DNA of 64,000 nt from Cadophora sp. MPI-SDFR-AT-0126 (Eukaryota > Ascomycota > Leotiomycetes > Helotiales > Ploettnerulaceae), in the NCBI GenBank assembly GCA_020747065.1, contig JAGMVK010000011.1:434001-498000 (forward strand). The letters run 5' to 3'. How positions within the stretch are numbered: position 1 is the first letter of the stretch; every line of letters begins with the position of its first letter. Positions 1 to 11,877 of this stretch are shown here, one piece after another. A program made the translations under genes and the position numbers. A model generated the notes under the pieces. It had not been told where the DNA came from. It was given only the letters and a program-made list of their open reading frames with translations, and searched no databases.

Positions 1-773
1 TTGTACACCTTCCAATGCATCATACAATTTTCTCGATGAACTGTACGCCCGCTCCAACTTCTCCATTGCGTCGTAAAAGCATTTCGTGATATCTAGAATA
101 CCCGAAATATCTTGGTTCTCGTCCATAACAGGCAGATGGCGAAAGCCCTTTCGAACCATGAGATCTAATGCATCGGTTGCACTTGTGTCCGTCCTGGCAC
201 AGAGAGGATTCTTGGTCATAATCTCTGCGATGGTGACATTGCTGGCCTTGACCCCGGCTCCAACCACTCTGAAAGCAAGATCCTTGGCGGTGAAGATACC
301 AGCAATTCGATCATCATCGTCGGTAACCAATACGCAGTCCTCCCTCTTCGCTGCCATTAGCTGTGCAGCCTCTGCGACAGTGGTATTGGGCTTGATTTGT
401 AGTGCCTGGCTGGGACGTAAGGCGAGGACAGTTCCTGGAGGAGCCTTTCGTGTTTGTCTTGCTCGACTCGTAGTGTGCTTCTTCTTGCTGAGATCCGTCT
501 CGATTTTCCTTCGAATTGCCTAGAAGCCGTTATCAGCATTATTCTTTGCTCGCGTTCCACCTCTTCAGCCCGTATCAGTCCACGCACCTCATCTTTCTTG
601 GTCTGCTTCTGTCTGCTAACACTCATGGTTGATCCACCAGCGTCACTCTGGGTAGCATGTGTCTCCAGAGTAGGACGAGGGATGTTTGAAGCAGGGCTGT
701 TTGGAAAAGCTGGTACAGTTCCTCGGTTGCCGTTTCGACTGGGAGTCCCTCTCATGGTTCCGGTGGAAGCCAT
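1..773 (-). CDS. CBS-domain protein (CBS/PB1 family), 5' part; cut by the window edge
   Basis: Two exons are visible: 588-773 (62 codons) and 1-519, joined by a 68-bp intron at 520-587 (GTGCGT...TTCTAG, phase 0). The predicted start at 773 begins MASTGTMRGTPSRNG. The first 50 residues are Ser/Thr/Pro-rich and look disordered. A basic stretch (QKQTKKDE, then RRKIETDLSKKK) is followed by two CBS repeats, recognisable by AAQLMAAKREDCVLVTDDD and by VRKGFRHLPVMDENQDISG. CBS pairs bind adenosine nucleotides. Fungal relatives with this arrangement, such as S. pombe Mug70, carry two more CBS units and a C-terminal PB1 domain; that part would lie left of base 1. About 235 residues are visible. The gene diverges from the zinc-finger gene at 1778. 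The family call is strong; the cellular role is unknown to me. Confidence 0.88.
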
Positions 774-1777
774 GGCGAGGTTTGTTTGATGTAAGGCGAT
801 GCAGGCAGGCTGTACCGTATCTGTGGATAAAGGTGAGAGGAGGAATGCTACAGTAAGCGCTGATTGTCCAATGCCTTGGAAGGATGTTGTATGGTGAGGA
901 CTGCAGTGGTATGATGTGACTTTGCCTGTTATTCGCAGTCCGTCGGTCACAGGGGAACAGAAGACAGGTTGATTTGCCCTGAACTGATCTGGTCTGGTCT
1001 TGTTTTTTGGTGGATGCGTTGATAGGGAAACCCGCCCGACACGATTTGCCAGTCCGAGCCGCCAATTCTCAGCTGCCCTCGCCCGATTGGCCAGTGAAGT
1101 CGGCCATCCCAGACGCCGATGAATGAGCTTTGTTGCGTTGCTGTGGGCAACAAACACGGTCCGCCCGGTGGTCCGAGCGAATGTTGACTTCACGTCTCAC
1201 GGCGAAAGATATCATCTAGATCACAAGCCGCATCCAGAGCCAGATCCATCATCCAAATCCTCCAAAACCCACATCTATATACATCTACAGCTCCAAAGCC
1301 TTACCACACATCTACACTCGATCTATCAAAACTACAACTTCCTCTGGTCGCGAGCACACGAAAACACCTATCCTCTTTCGTCCTCCAATAAAGGCCTGAG
1401 GAAGGTCACAACTCTGTCCAAGAAGACTCTCGGAGTCAACAAGTACTGAGCAGCCTTACGATCTCAATTTGCCCGGCCTAACGGCTTGCGCTGCGTGAGG
1501 TGAGAATGTCCCGAATGCGCACTGGATATTTGGAGCATTTCAATGGTGGATCTCAGGAAATGGAATTTGGATGGGCGATGGATTCGTTTGCAGAATGCAG
1601 TCTCTTGTTGACTTATCTGCGGATACCTCCTCATCAATCCAGAACTCCATGAGATGCTTGGAACGGCCGGCAGAAATTTGCGAAGTTCGATACTAACTCT
1701 GCCCAGTTTCGGAACCCAGGTGTGCTTCATTGCATTACTTTCAATCGACAACTTTCCGGACTCTTCAAGCATTCAAA
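774..1777. other. Divergent intergenic region
   Basis: One kilobase lies between the divergent CBS-protein and zinc-finger starts. The right half (about 1200-1420) is rich in CCA/ATC and pyrimidine runs, as is usual for fungal core promoters and 5' leaders. A TATA-like CTATATACA lies near 1274. The open frames here have no recognisable domain and I regard them as chance. Confidence 0.6.
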
Positions 1778-4181
1778 ATGCTGTCCAATCCTACCAAAAA
1801 CCTTCACAATCGACAACGACAACACCGACGCCAACAATCGACACCAAATGCATTCGAACCAGTGAAGGCCACCAACCTGCCCAATATCCAGAGACACAAC
1901 TCCCATCGCCGGGGGATGAGCTTGGATCAACGACGACGACAAACACCACCGCAGGAATACATGGTAAGTAATACTAACCCAGGATATCAAACGACACAAC
2001 CACAGCATATTTTGCGAGAAACGCAGCAGCAAAGACTGGCACGCCCGGGCCAAAACCAGTTTACGCAATTCGACAATGACGAGAATTACCTCAATTCGCC
2101 CGCCGTCACCCCTCAGAGACAATCTTTTGATGCCGGATGTACGAACCAGTACGGAAACAGACTCTCGCAGTCTGAATTTCAATTTCCCGGGCCCATCAAC
2201 ACGATAATCAGCGTCGATCCCAACAGCTACAATGGGAACCAAGACTTAAACCTATACCAGGCCGAGACTGTCTTGACTCCGTCTGCCTATCTGGATTTCT
2301 CGGCCGGATTCGAGAACAGCAGCCAAGGTACAAACAGTCAGACTCACAGCAGGAGGAGTTCAGCAGGCAGGAGGATTAGTGGTGGCATTATGGACCGAGT
2401 TGCACAGTTCGAGCATCTCGCTCTACAATCGCCATGCCGCCCGATTACCCCTCCAAATCAGAATGTTTCGCGTATGTGTAGCTTCCATGTTCTACAATAT
2501 ATTGCTAACATTGACAGACTACTTTCCCCCGACACCCGTGGATACTCCACATGATCGTATGATAAAGCAGGAACAGATGAACCAGAGATTTCTCGATACC
2601 TACGACACATCTATGGAAGAGACGATCAAGCCGAGGAGCAATCAACGAGCAAGAGGCATTTTCGACGATATGAGAAAAGAGGCGGAGATGGGTTACATGC
2701 CGACTCCTCCGCAGACTGGACGAATTGCTACTCGCAGCAACTTCGATTCGGCTCCCATGCCAACATCCAACTACATGGATGTGTCCAGTATGAACCTGCA
2801 ATTCATGAAGAACGAGCCTCTCGACAGTCCACAATACTCTCCGCAGTCCAACAACGTCTCTTTCCAATCCTCGCAGAACTCATCCCCAGAAGTAGTCCAA
2901 TCGGCCATGTTCGATCCTTTTGTCAACAAGCCAGAACTTGAAACTCCTGAAATGTCTTATCAAGAAGTTCCAAACCGCGGTCTGCCAATGTCATCTTCGC
3001 CATCTCACCAATCCCACCAGTCATCTCATAGAAGGTCTGAATCTGTTTGCAGCATCAATCTTGACGAATCGATCACTGATACTGGAATAACGATCGATGA
3101 CATTGCAACATTCATTCAAGGACCCGACCCGTCCGACGGAAAGTGGATCTGTCTTTATCCAGAATGCAACAAGCGATTTGGCCGTAAAGAGAACATCAAA
3201 TCGCACGTGCAGACCCATCTCGGAGACAGGCAATTTCAATGTCCTCATTGCCAGAAATGCTTCGTACGACAACACGACCTGAAGCGCCATGCCAAGATTC
3301 ACAGCGGCGTCAAGCCATATCCATGTCAATGTGGAAATAGTTTCGCCAGGCACGACGCTCTGACTCGTCACAGGCAACGCGGAATGTGCATTGGTGCTTT
3401 TGAAGGCGTTGTGAAGAAGACTGTCAAGCGTGGTAGACCCCGCAAGAACCGACCAGACAACGAAGAGCGCATCAAGAAATCTTCCAGAACTCGGAGCAAG
3501 AACAAGGCTATGTCTTCCTCATCCTCAACCTCAGGATCAGACAGTCGCGATGGCCAGTCTCCTCGTAGTGAGCTTGACGTCTTGGACGACAAGCCATTCG
3601 GAGACTTCGATTATTCGCAACAAAGCCAAAACCAGAACCAGTACAATCAGCATTCATCCTTGATGGACAATTCCAATTTCGAGTACTCGCAACCCCGTTC
3701 TCCAACACCCGCGAACTGTGTTTCTCCCCAAGCAATCCAATCCGTCCACTCCCCATCAGCCTACAGCACCCACTCCCACCAATCTCATCGCGGCTCCGTC
3801 TCCGAAAGCGTCCACCATCAATCGCACCCCGCCTCGCCCGCAAAAAGCATCCATAGCTACCACTCGCCTCCAGGCCTATGCGAATCCTCCTCCAGCCCAG
3901 CCGCCAGCATCTACTACGACATGGACAGCGCCTCCCAACACAACGGTGACGGCGTGCACATGTCTCTGAACCTGAACGGGCTCGGCAACATCTCCGAACA
4001 CGACGACGAGATGTTCCTCGAGGCGTTCTCGGCAGCTGCGGCGAATCATCTCAACGGTGATATGACGGCCCTGGAGCGCGAACCTGATCTGCTGATGGGG
4101 AAGTTCGAGGATGCTTTTGCAGCGCATGATGCAGATGATTTGTTCCGGAATAGTGAGGATGTGTTCTTCGGGAGTCCTTAG
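1778..4181 (+). CDS. Swi5/Ace2-type C2H2 zinc-finger transcription factor
   Basis: Two exons, 1778-2471 and 2518-4181, with a 46-bp intron (GTATGT...GCTAAC...ACAG), give 785 residues. The start MLSNPTKNLHNRQRQHRR was chosen because it is the basic N-terminus I know from filamentous homologues. Residues about 1-430 are Gln/Ser/Asn-rich and disordered, with proline-directed sites such as TPPQ and FPPTPVDTP. Three zinc fingers lie at about 440-525: CLYPEC...H..TH, CPHCQKCF...H..IH and a degenerate CQCGNSF...H...C. The odd third finger is the hallmark of the Swi5/Ace2 family. An AT-hook-like KRGRPRKNRP follows, then a Ser-rich tail with an acidic end. Yeast relatives control late-M/G1 and cell-separation genes; whether this copy does is inferred from family only. 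Confidence 0.92.
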
Positions 4182-6128
4182 GGATGACCGTTCCCCTCAC
4201 TATGCACGGAATGAGTTTGGTGCTATGCTAGAAAAGAAGGTGCTTGTACGATGATGGAACGGTGGTGTGGTGGTGTGGAGTGGACTGAGTCTTGTGGTGA
4301 GGTCTTAGTAGCGAAGATGTGTCTTCGAACCTCTCGATGAGATTTGTTCCCTTCGCTATCATGCCTGCACAGACTTCCCCCTCCCACTCCCACGATGAAC
4401 GACTAGATTGCGCGGTGTACGATACAGACAGATTGGATGATTCGATTGGTTTTCACCTTCCGGGAGATGGATGACAAGCTGTTTCTAGACAGCTTTTTTG
4501 TGTACTTGCTTGTTTTGGATCTCACTGGATTTCCTTCCCTTCGATCCCTCTTCACTCTCTTGGATCCAGCTCGAAAGAAGGAACCGGAATGTATGGCTAT
4601 ATGATGATGCTTAATGGATGGATGTTTTTGAAAATTTTGAAGATCTTTGTTCCGGCTGCGCGACGGCGCGGTGCAGGAAGCCAAAAAATTTATGTGGACT
4701 GGATTGAATGGATTGGATTGCGCGGAAAGGGCATTTCTTGGGATTTTTGCGTTTTTTGGTTAGATGGATGGGTATTGCGATTGGGACTAGGTAGTCTGTT
4801 ACTGCAGGAATATTATACGATCGTTACGGTCTTTACCTTGAGATGAGTCTGTGTCTTAGTCTGAGTCTGAGATTATTTTGTGGCTTTGAGATGAGATCGT
4901 GCTTTTGTGATTTCGTTGCTTGGGAAGGGAAATGAAGTCTCAGGTGTGAGGTATATGGTGTGTTATCACCAGCTGGCTGGATTCGTGGATAATGTATTGA
5001 ATAAATGAGAGTTTGAGGTGGGGTGTGTTGAGAGGGTGCAGGGTCGAAGGGGAATAAGACAGGGCGCCTAAGGATTGTTTACACGTTGTATCGTGTTTAT
5101 GCGGGAGGGAGGTAGGGTATGGTGGACAAGATGGGCAAGGTGGGCAAGGGTGGTTGGTTTGGGGAGATAGAGAGTGGGTGGGTTTTGAAGGAAATGAAGA
5201 AGATTTAGAATAAGGGACAGTTTCTTTGAATGGCGGGGAGGTTTTATGGGTAGGTAGGCAGGTAGCATTAGTAGAGTAGCTGAAGGAGATGGAGTTGAGG
5301 TGAGATGAGATGAGATGAGAAGGGGTATGGTTAAGTTAGGTTTTAGTAGAATGGAGTTGATTTTGCATTTCTGAGTCAATATCGAATTGATATATGTTCC
5401 GAATAGGTGCTCTTTAGCTTTGCGGGAGAGTAATGAGACAGGTTATTTCAGGTTGAGTTGAATGACGATTCCGACGTAAAGTCACCCAATTTATTGTTTA
5501 GGCTGTCTATCCTTTGAAAAATCGAAAATGTGTGGCAAACTATCCTAATTTGCTTCAGGAGGCTCAGAAAGTGGGTTTCTACTGCCTTTGATAGATGTGA
5601 ATGACTATCATCGTAGTCATCATCATCCCCCTCTGGCTACAGTTATACTTGCTTACTGACTCTAGCACATATCTAAACTAACGATTCAGTAAATAGTTAG
5701 TAGATAAACAGTAGTGTACATTTATGATAATGCATAAACCGTAGTGTGATATGTTCTTAATCCTACCTTCAAAAGTTCGACATCGCTATACTTACAAGAA
5801 TCAAGTAAAGATAGGAAACTACATCTCCTCATCAATGTCTTGAATAAGAACATATTCAGTAACATCATTTTCCTTCCAAAAGTTTCATCTCGGTACTCTT
5901 TCTTTTCCACTGTGATACCATCGTTCAGTTAAAGTCCCCGGAAGGATTTTTCTCGCCTGTTTCATTCTTAAATAAAGTTACACTTCAGCACTGCCTAGTA
6001 AATAACGCTTCGGCTAACAAAGGAACTACACGCTAAAACACAGAAGTCACGGACATAGTATCAAACAATATTGCACCGATTGAATGATAAATCTTGGCTC
6101 ATCCATGAGATAGGTTCTCACTGTCAGC
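4182..6128. other. Gene-poor spacer after the zinc-finger gene
   Basis: Nearly 2 kb without a supported gene. The first part (to about 5000) is G/T-skewed and may hold a long 3' UTR. Around 5080-5340 the plus strand is strongly purine/GT-rich, with a short TGAGA tandem at 5301-5320. From 5400 to 6128 the DNA is AT-rich. The last 60 bases contain a plausible remnant of the HET-domain gene that follows. Confidence 0.6.
5301..5320 (+). repeat. Short TGAGA microsatellite
   Basis: Four perfect tandem copies of the pentamer TGAGA inside a purine-rich stretch. It looks like simple slippage and no function is proposed. Confidence 0.85.
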
Positions 6129-7395
6129 ATGCTGGACATGGACGACATCTATTTCAATTCTGCCCTGAACATCTCTGCCACCGAGGGTAGCACTGATGGC
6201 TTGATATTGGAAAGGAACTTACACCGAACCAACCCATGTCGAGTGACAGTAAAAGGAACCGATGATCATCTCGAAGTTTCTCTGGAAGCATTTTCAGAAA
6301 GATGCTTTCTCGGACCATCAGACGGGCCGCTCTTCCAGCGTGGTTGGGTGTTTCAAGAGCGATATCTCGCACTAAGAGTTGTTCATTTCACGAAAGATCA
6401 AGTGTTTTGGGAATGCCATGAGCTTTTGGCGTCCGAGACTTTGCCTTTTGGACTTTCAGATGGCTTCAGCGCAAAGCGGGCTCCTTTCCAGAACTCCTCG
6501 GCATTATCCCCGGAACAATCAAACCAAAGAAAATCAGTGGTATGAGCTATTGTACGAATATTCAAGGACTTCGCTCACGTATGGCGATGACCGATTACTG
6601 GCCGTATCGGCGATTGCAAAGAGATATTGTAGTCACATGGGCCTCGATCCAACAGACTATCTCGCCGGAATGTGGAAGACAGATTTGCCGGTATCTCTGC
6701 TCTGGTATGAAACGAGCGGCAATTCCACATCGTTGGCCCCGATGATGGACTCTGAAAGCAAGTCAGCAGTCGCGCCGTCTTGGTCATGGGCATCACTCTT
6801 GACCAGAATCGAATATTCCAATCAAATCATAGATGATGAGTTGGTAGTTCATACGGAGGTATTACAAACCTCAATTGATCGAAGATCGCCAAACTATTTT
6901 GACGGGGCCACGTCTTGTCGATTGCGGCTTCGTGGTCCGTTGTGCAAAGTTCACAGACGTGTTATCGATGGCCAACCAGAATTGCGCGTGTTGAACGACA
7001 AAAAAATCACCGAGATTGTATTGAAGGAATCCTATGACGGCGTCTCCATTCCAGATGGAAGTGAATATATCTTTGTGACATGGGATACCAGCCGGAAAGC
7101 CGTCATTCAATATTTGAATGACAACGATGCTCATGATTCCAAGGTTGTTGAATTTGTGTTGCTTCGCATTACTTCACAAGCAATTGGCGACACAATGTAT
7201 GCCCGGGGGATCGTACTTCACCGGACTGCCATCCATGGAACCTTCATGAGAGTTGGATACTTCTATTTTCAATTGCAAAGTGGAGATTCAACTTCCGGAC
7301 TCGAGAACGCTTTCAATGGCGTGTATCAAAGCCTGGATGCCGAAGATTATCTCGAGATTCATGCAGAAAGTCAATATACATTGGACGTCATATGA
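6129..7395 (+). pseudogene. HET-domain (heterokaryon incompatibility) gene remnant
   Basis: The second half of a HET domain is clear in the frame starting at 6129: MDDIYFNSALNISATEG, then a GWVFQERYLALRVVHF-type motif and FWECHELLASE. The frame stops at about 6545 (RKSVV*). The homology continues in the +1 frame from about 6525 (NQWYELLYEYSRTSLTYGDDR, then DYLAGMWKTDLPVSLLW and PSWSWASL) to a stop at 7395. No GT-AG pair can bridge the shift because both sides stay alignable through the junction. The N-terminal HET signature (AL-Y-WG and the W-D-LCI-Q block) is missing. Only a frameshifted scrap (DKSWLIHE, about 6086) precedes the first ATG, after an in-frame stop. HET proteins trigger non-self cell death; this copy should be inactive. 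A sequencing error could explain the internal shift but not the missing N-terminus. Confidence 0.8.
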
Positions 7396-7769
7396 AACAT
7401 GGTTATCTCCTGCAATTCAAGTGGATGTTCTCGTTTAGTGTTTCGCGGGGTCCAATGTATGTGCATATATTCTCAACACTCGGAATCAACAAATCCCGCC
7501 TGCCCTAGACATCATAGAAGTTGTGCACACTGTCTCACAGAGGAGCGAGACATAGCACGTTCATTATCATTCATAATATCATTGTATAGATAAATAGAGT
7601 ATTTATGGTGACTTTCCACGTCTCTTCCTTTTGCAGCTAGCCACTAAGTCTTCCTTGCAACACAACGAGACACTAGTCAGCCACATATCTCACACACTTT
7701 GAGATACCCAATTCCAATCCTCAATTTGCATGGAATATGGCGCAAGCACTCAAACTGCGGGGGTTCGGC
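7396..7769. other. Intergenic spacer
   Basis: 374 bases between the HET remnant and the 3' end of the sugar-transporter gene. It is AT-rich and I see no conserved signal or gene in it. Confidence 0.6.
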
Positions 7770-9689
7770 TCAGTGATTATCGGGAATTCTCTTGTTATTG
7801 CCACTTTGAGTGGTCTCGAAATGCTCCGTTTCGTACATGACTTTGGCGTCAGTTGGTGGTGCAGTGAATTCAAACACTGTTACAAGTTAGTGACGTTGGA
7901 TCAAACAGGGCGACTAGGGCGGTACTTACGATCGACGGGGGTAGAAGTGAATTTGCGAGCGTTGACCTTCTTCTGGAAGAGGTAGTCGATATCGGCAAAA
8001 CTCCTGTTCTTGGTCTCTGGAAGGAAGAACCAGATCCAGATAACCCAAACAAAGCACAAGCAGAAGTACACGAGTCCAGTCTTGGCTCCCAAGTTCCACG
8101 CATCAGAGCTGCTGTTCAACATACGTGGGTTGATCTGCTGGACCACGATTTGGCCACACACGTAGACGGCACGGCCAAGGACGATTGTCTGGGCGCGGAT
8201 TCGACTGGACGACATCTCGCCGACGATAACGTAGGTGGTCGGGCCAAGAGAGACTTTGAAAGCGCACTGCACCAGGATCAAGAAGGCTGCCGTGACGTAC
8301 GGAATGGTATTCTTGGTTCCAACGAAACCAGTGATGCCGACTGCCAACATGCAGGCGCCGATACTACTTGTTCCAAATAAGTAGAACGCACGACGGCCGA
8401 CACGACCCATGAGACAGATTGCAATACCGGTAGCAAGTATGTTGACGGATTGGATGCCCATGTTGTAGTTGAATGCGTTGGTAGCGCTCATTCCGACGGA
8501 GCGGAGCATGACAGCTGCGAATGCAGTGATAGATTGTCCATTCAGGATTTGAATGATCCAGGCCATACAAACGATTCCCGTGCGGCGTCTGTTGGTGCCG
8601 GTAAAACAATCCTTGAAGGATGCCTTTTCAGATTCAATCTTCTCCATCTCATTGGTGTGATTCATCAAGGCCAGAGTTTGCGCCATAGTGCGCTCAGTGT
8701 AGAAATCCTTGCGAGCAAGACGGCGAAGCGCCTTCTCAGCATCGGCTTGACGTCCGCGGCGAATCAAGTACCATGGACTCTCTGGGGCGAGGAAGCCGAC
8801 GAGGAAGAGCGGGGGAATCCAAACCCACTGTATACCATAGGGGACGCGCCATGAGGAATCGTTATTAGTGCCGAGACTCAGGGAGCCCCGGAGGACACCA
8901 GTGGCGAGGAAAGTTCCGGCTCCCCAGCACATTGAGACCCAGGCTGTGAGGTAGCCTCGCATGGCAGCAGGGCAGATCTCAGCTGCGTAGGCGGTCGTTA
9001 AGGTTTGAAAGATACCCCATGGGATCCCGCAGAGGATATTGCCGGCCAGGATCATCTCGATGTTGACAGCGAAGAAGAGAACGAAAATGGTGGCGCCCAT
9101 GAGGGCCATGGCTCCCTGAGCAAATCTATTAGCTGAAACTCACTTGGAGAAAAATGTTAAAAGTCTGGCTGAGCGAGAACTTACCATATAGACTTTCCGG
9201 GACCCAAAACGAGCCTGCAAGTAACCGTTGATCAAAAGACCAATGATGGAACCACAGTTATTGCCTGCTCCAATACCTCCCTGCCAAGCAGAAGAAACAT
9301 GCTGCTTTCCTTTACTGTCTGGCCATCCGAATTTCCTCAGGTAGGCTGGGTGCGCGAAGAAATTGTTGATCAGACCGGTATCCATACCCTCCATGACCAG
9401 CGCCAGACTGAGCAACATGCTGAAGATGACGGCAGGTGCGTAGTTCCTGAAAAGCTCTTTGCGGGGAAGGGTTGCCTCTTCGTCACTTGCAGCTACGGCA
9501 GCTTCGATAAGCTGGTAAGCGAATTAGCTTGTGAGTCTCTTCAGGAATGAAAATCGATCCTGGGGGTTCGATCCTGGGCGTTTCGCTTACCTCCATGTCG
9601 GGCGTGTAGGCGGCATGCTCAACGTGTGAGGGGACGGGTTTACCCACGTCCGCCTCGGCTCTGCGAGGATCAACCTCCGTGACGGCCAT
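7770..9689 (-). CDS. MFS alpha-glucoside:H+ symporter-like sugar transporter
   Basis: Four exons on the minus strand, 9591-9689, 9185-9511, 7930-9115 and 7770-7876, all with phase-consistent GT-AG introns of 53-79 bp, give 572 residues. The start MAVTEVDPRRAEAD opens a soluble N-terminus; twelve membrane segments follow. Sugar-porter landmarks are RFGSRKVYM after TM2, PESPWYLIRRGR (a PESPRYL variant), GRVGRRAF, and PETKNRSFADIDYLF at the end of TM12. The C-terminal stretch ARKFTSTPVD is characteristic of the Mal11/Agt1 alpha-glucoside branch, which imports maltose-type sugars with protons at the plasma membrane. The gene diverges from the vacuolar mannosidase at 11878. The spacer holds CreA-like motifs, suggesting glucose repression. 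The family is secure; the exact sugar is not. Confidence 0.9.
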
Positions 9690-9837
9690 TATTGTCGCTG
9701 TCTATCTGAGTTGAACCTCAGAAGTCCTGATTGGGGCGAAAAGGATGACAAGATTGTCGGCGAGGACCAGAGAGAGGAGTTGAGGAGAGGAAAAGCAAAG
9801 CGATGAAGAGTGTGTGTGGAGAGGGGAATCTCTGGGA

Positions 9838-9845
9838 TTTATATA
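9838..9845 (-). promoter_or_regulatory. TATA box of the sugar-transporter gene
   Basis: TATATAAA on the minus strand, about 150 bp upstream of the ATG at 9689. Spacing and match are good for a fungal core promoter; transcription start not known. Confidence 0.55.
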
Positions 9846-10115
9846 AACAATATCGGGAGAGAACCTAGTGAGCGAGCAAGCCACCCCAGATGCCAAGTCC
9901 TCAGAGGGAAGGGGACCTCTGGATGGCTGGGTTGGAAACTCGACACAAAATGTGGTGGCCATCCACCATCCTGGCGCCTCCAAGAACTGCCAAGTAGAAT
10001 TTTGTGTCGATGCATGCATGAAAATCGTCGCCATGTGTTGCCCATGCCTTCCATATGATAGAATTAATCCTGGCTATCAATATTGCACGGCCAGCAGGCC
10101 AGAAAGAGGATTCTA

Positions 10116-10470
10116 CCCCGCGAAATAACATGAACTTACCCATCGACCCATTATTGTTTTCCATCTGAATCCATCATGAACTGGAGTCCCCAGGACCGAC
10201 CCCGTCTCCAACCCCAACCCATCCATCATGCCAACCTTACCTTAGTTCCTAACAATTAGCACCATGCATGATCAAAAGGGTGGGTGGAGGTCGACGTGGA
10301 TGTTTCCACCAATAGGCAAACATACTGCATACCATCATATCCAAAAATCTCAATCAAAATCAGGGTCCCTCGGTCTAAACGAGTCATGTTTACCCGAACT
10401 TGGGATATCTCACACCGATCACCCCCCGCATTCCCTCTCATTCTTTCTCGCCCAAAGCTTCCCCGCGGGG
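10116..10470. promoter_or_regulatory. Cluster of CreA-type (SYGGRG) sites
   Basis: CCCCGC occurs at 10116-10121, 10424-10429 and 10461-10466, and GCGGGG at 10465-10470, the last two overlapping as a palindrome. CreA/Mig1 carbon-catabolite repressors bind SYGGRG, and paired sites are the functional form. Their position between a sugar transporter and a glycosidase fits carbon repression. Binding is inferred from the motif only. Confidence 0.45.
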
Positions 10471-11550
10471 TTCTCCGCCAAGGGTGTAGTACTGAGGCAC
10501 AGCTTCGCTGCCCAATCATTTGCGCTGAAGTTCGGACAACCTCCTTTCTCAGAGATAGTGTCTTGGAGAGCGGATATTGAGACGCAAAGAACCGAACATG
10601 CAGCGGAGCTGTGCCGTTGCTGGAGTAGCTGCCAAGGTATTTGTCGGATTGATGTCCGTGATAGGCGCGATCTCCTTACTCGCGACCGAGCAGGCGCTGA
10701 GCGCCACCGTCTTGCGTTGTTGTTCTTTGGACGAGAACATTATACAGATGATAAAGCAGCGCATAACGACTTGTCGTCAACTCTACGACACCGTCGATAA
10801 TAACGATGGAAAGTATGTTTGGCTAAGATAATGCCCGGCTTTCTGTGTTTTCTCGCCAAGATTTACCTCGTTAATCCGCTGGCAGCTCGCTAGGGATTGA
10901 AGAGGGGGGTGATCCGGAGAGCAACTCGCCGAAAGTTGTTTTAAACTCGCATTACTTCATCAAGGGACTCCCTACTCTACCCAAATTGGTTGAAGAGAAA
11001 GACCTCTGTGCCAAATACTCGGGACAATAGTTGTGACACTTGTGACAGGTGACATTTCATAGTTGGGGGCCTAGCATACTATTTAACTCTTCATGGGTCT
11101 GGGCTAGGTAATTTACCCCGTGCTGCACAGTGCCCAGACAGTCGAGCCCTTCTGAAGGGTTTATTTGTCTTTTAACTTCACGATGTCTCCACTTGCGTAC
11201 GCTCTTCAACCTCGTGCTTAGCGTGCTGTGCCTCTCCCTCACTTCATATCACGTAGGCACAGATGGAAACGAGAGACGAGAGTCCCAGTCAACACATGAC
11301 AACTAACCCGCTCTTCCAGAGTTCACATATCGGCGAATGCGGTGATCCAGGCGAAGTTCCTTGAAACATCCTCCCCACAACGGTGGACTTCCCCTCATTT
11401 GGACACCTCAGACGTAGACCCGACGTGGACCCGACCTTACTTCTTCCCCACTCGCTGAGAACGGCATTTTAACCCAAGTCCGGGCAGGAGTCGAGTCGAA
11501 GATCCAAGACATCAGATTCCAGTAAAGAGGTTCTTCCCAGTCCACTTGAG

Positions 11551-11556
11551 TATAAA
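11551..11556 (+). promoter_or_regulatory. TATA box of ams1
   Basis: TATAAA about 325 bp upstream of the Ams1 start codon. The interval to the ATG is pyrimidine-rich and would form a long 5' leader. Confidence 0.45.
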
Positions 11557-11877
11557 TTGTAAGCGCCAACGGTATCGGCCCTGAGATTCGCTATCGAAAG
11601 AGTGATAAGAAGTTTGTGGTCCCGAATGTGATTTTACATTTGCAAGCAATTTGTTTGATTATTTACGAGAAAGGACCCCTCGCTCGCTTGTAGTGCTCCG
11701 TCTCGAACGCTCGTTGTATCTTTCTCGAGTTGGGCCGAAAACGCCAAACGCCTCCCAATCTAGCACGCGAGCTGAAAACATCAAGAACACAACAGCAATA
11801 AAGCAGTATCAGCAGTAAGCCACAAAAGACCTACACATACAATTTTCAATACATCTCACCTCCTTGTCTCAGTCACA

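Larger units (their letters stand above)
9690..11877. other. Long divergent promoter region between sugar transporter and ams1
   Basis: 2.2 kb with no supported gene. It contains a minus-strand TATA box for the transporter, clustered CCCCGC/GCGGGG motifs (10116-10470) and a plus-strand TATA box for ams1. A small open frame at 10598-10831 (start MQRSCAVAGVAAKVF) has a hydrophobic N-terminus that could pass as a signal peptide, but nothing else supports it. Confidence 0.6.

Noticed and set aside
1950..1975. GTAAGT...TAACCCAG looking like a mini-intron in the zinc-finger gene
   Set aside because: Only about 20 bp, too short to splice, and the frame reads through with sequence resembling homologues.
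9555..9580. GGTTCGATCC resembling a tRNA B box
   Set aside because: It is in intron 1 of the sugar transporter, no A box or acceptor stem pairs with it, and it belongs to a local CGATCCTGGG direct repeat.
10577..10831. 84-codon frame with a signal-peptide-like start
   Set aside because: Hydrophobic N-terminus is suggestive, but there is no conserved motif, no cysteine pattern and it lies inside a promoter region; recorded only as a note.
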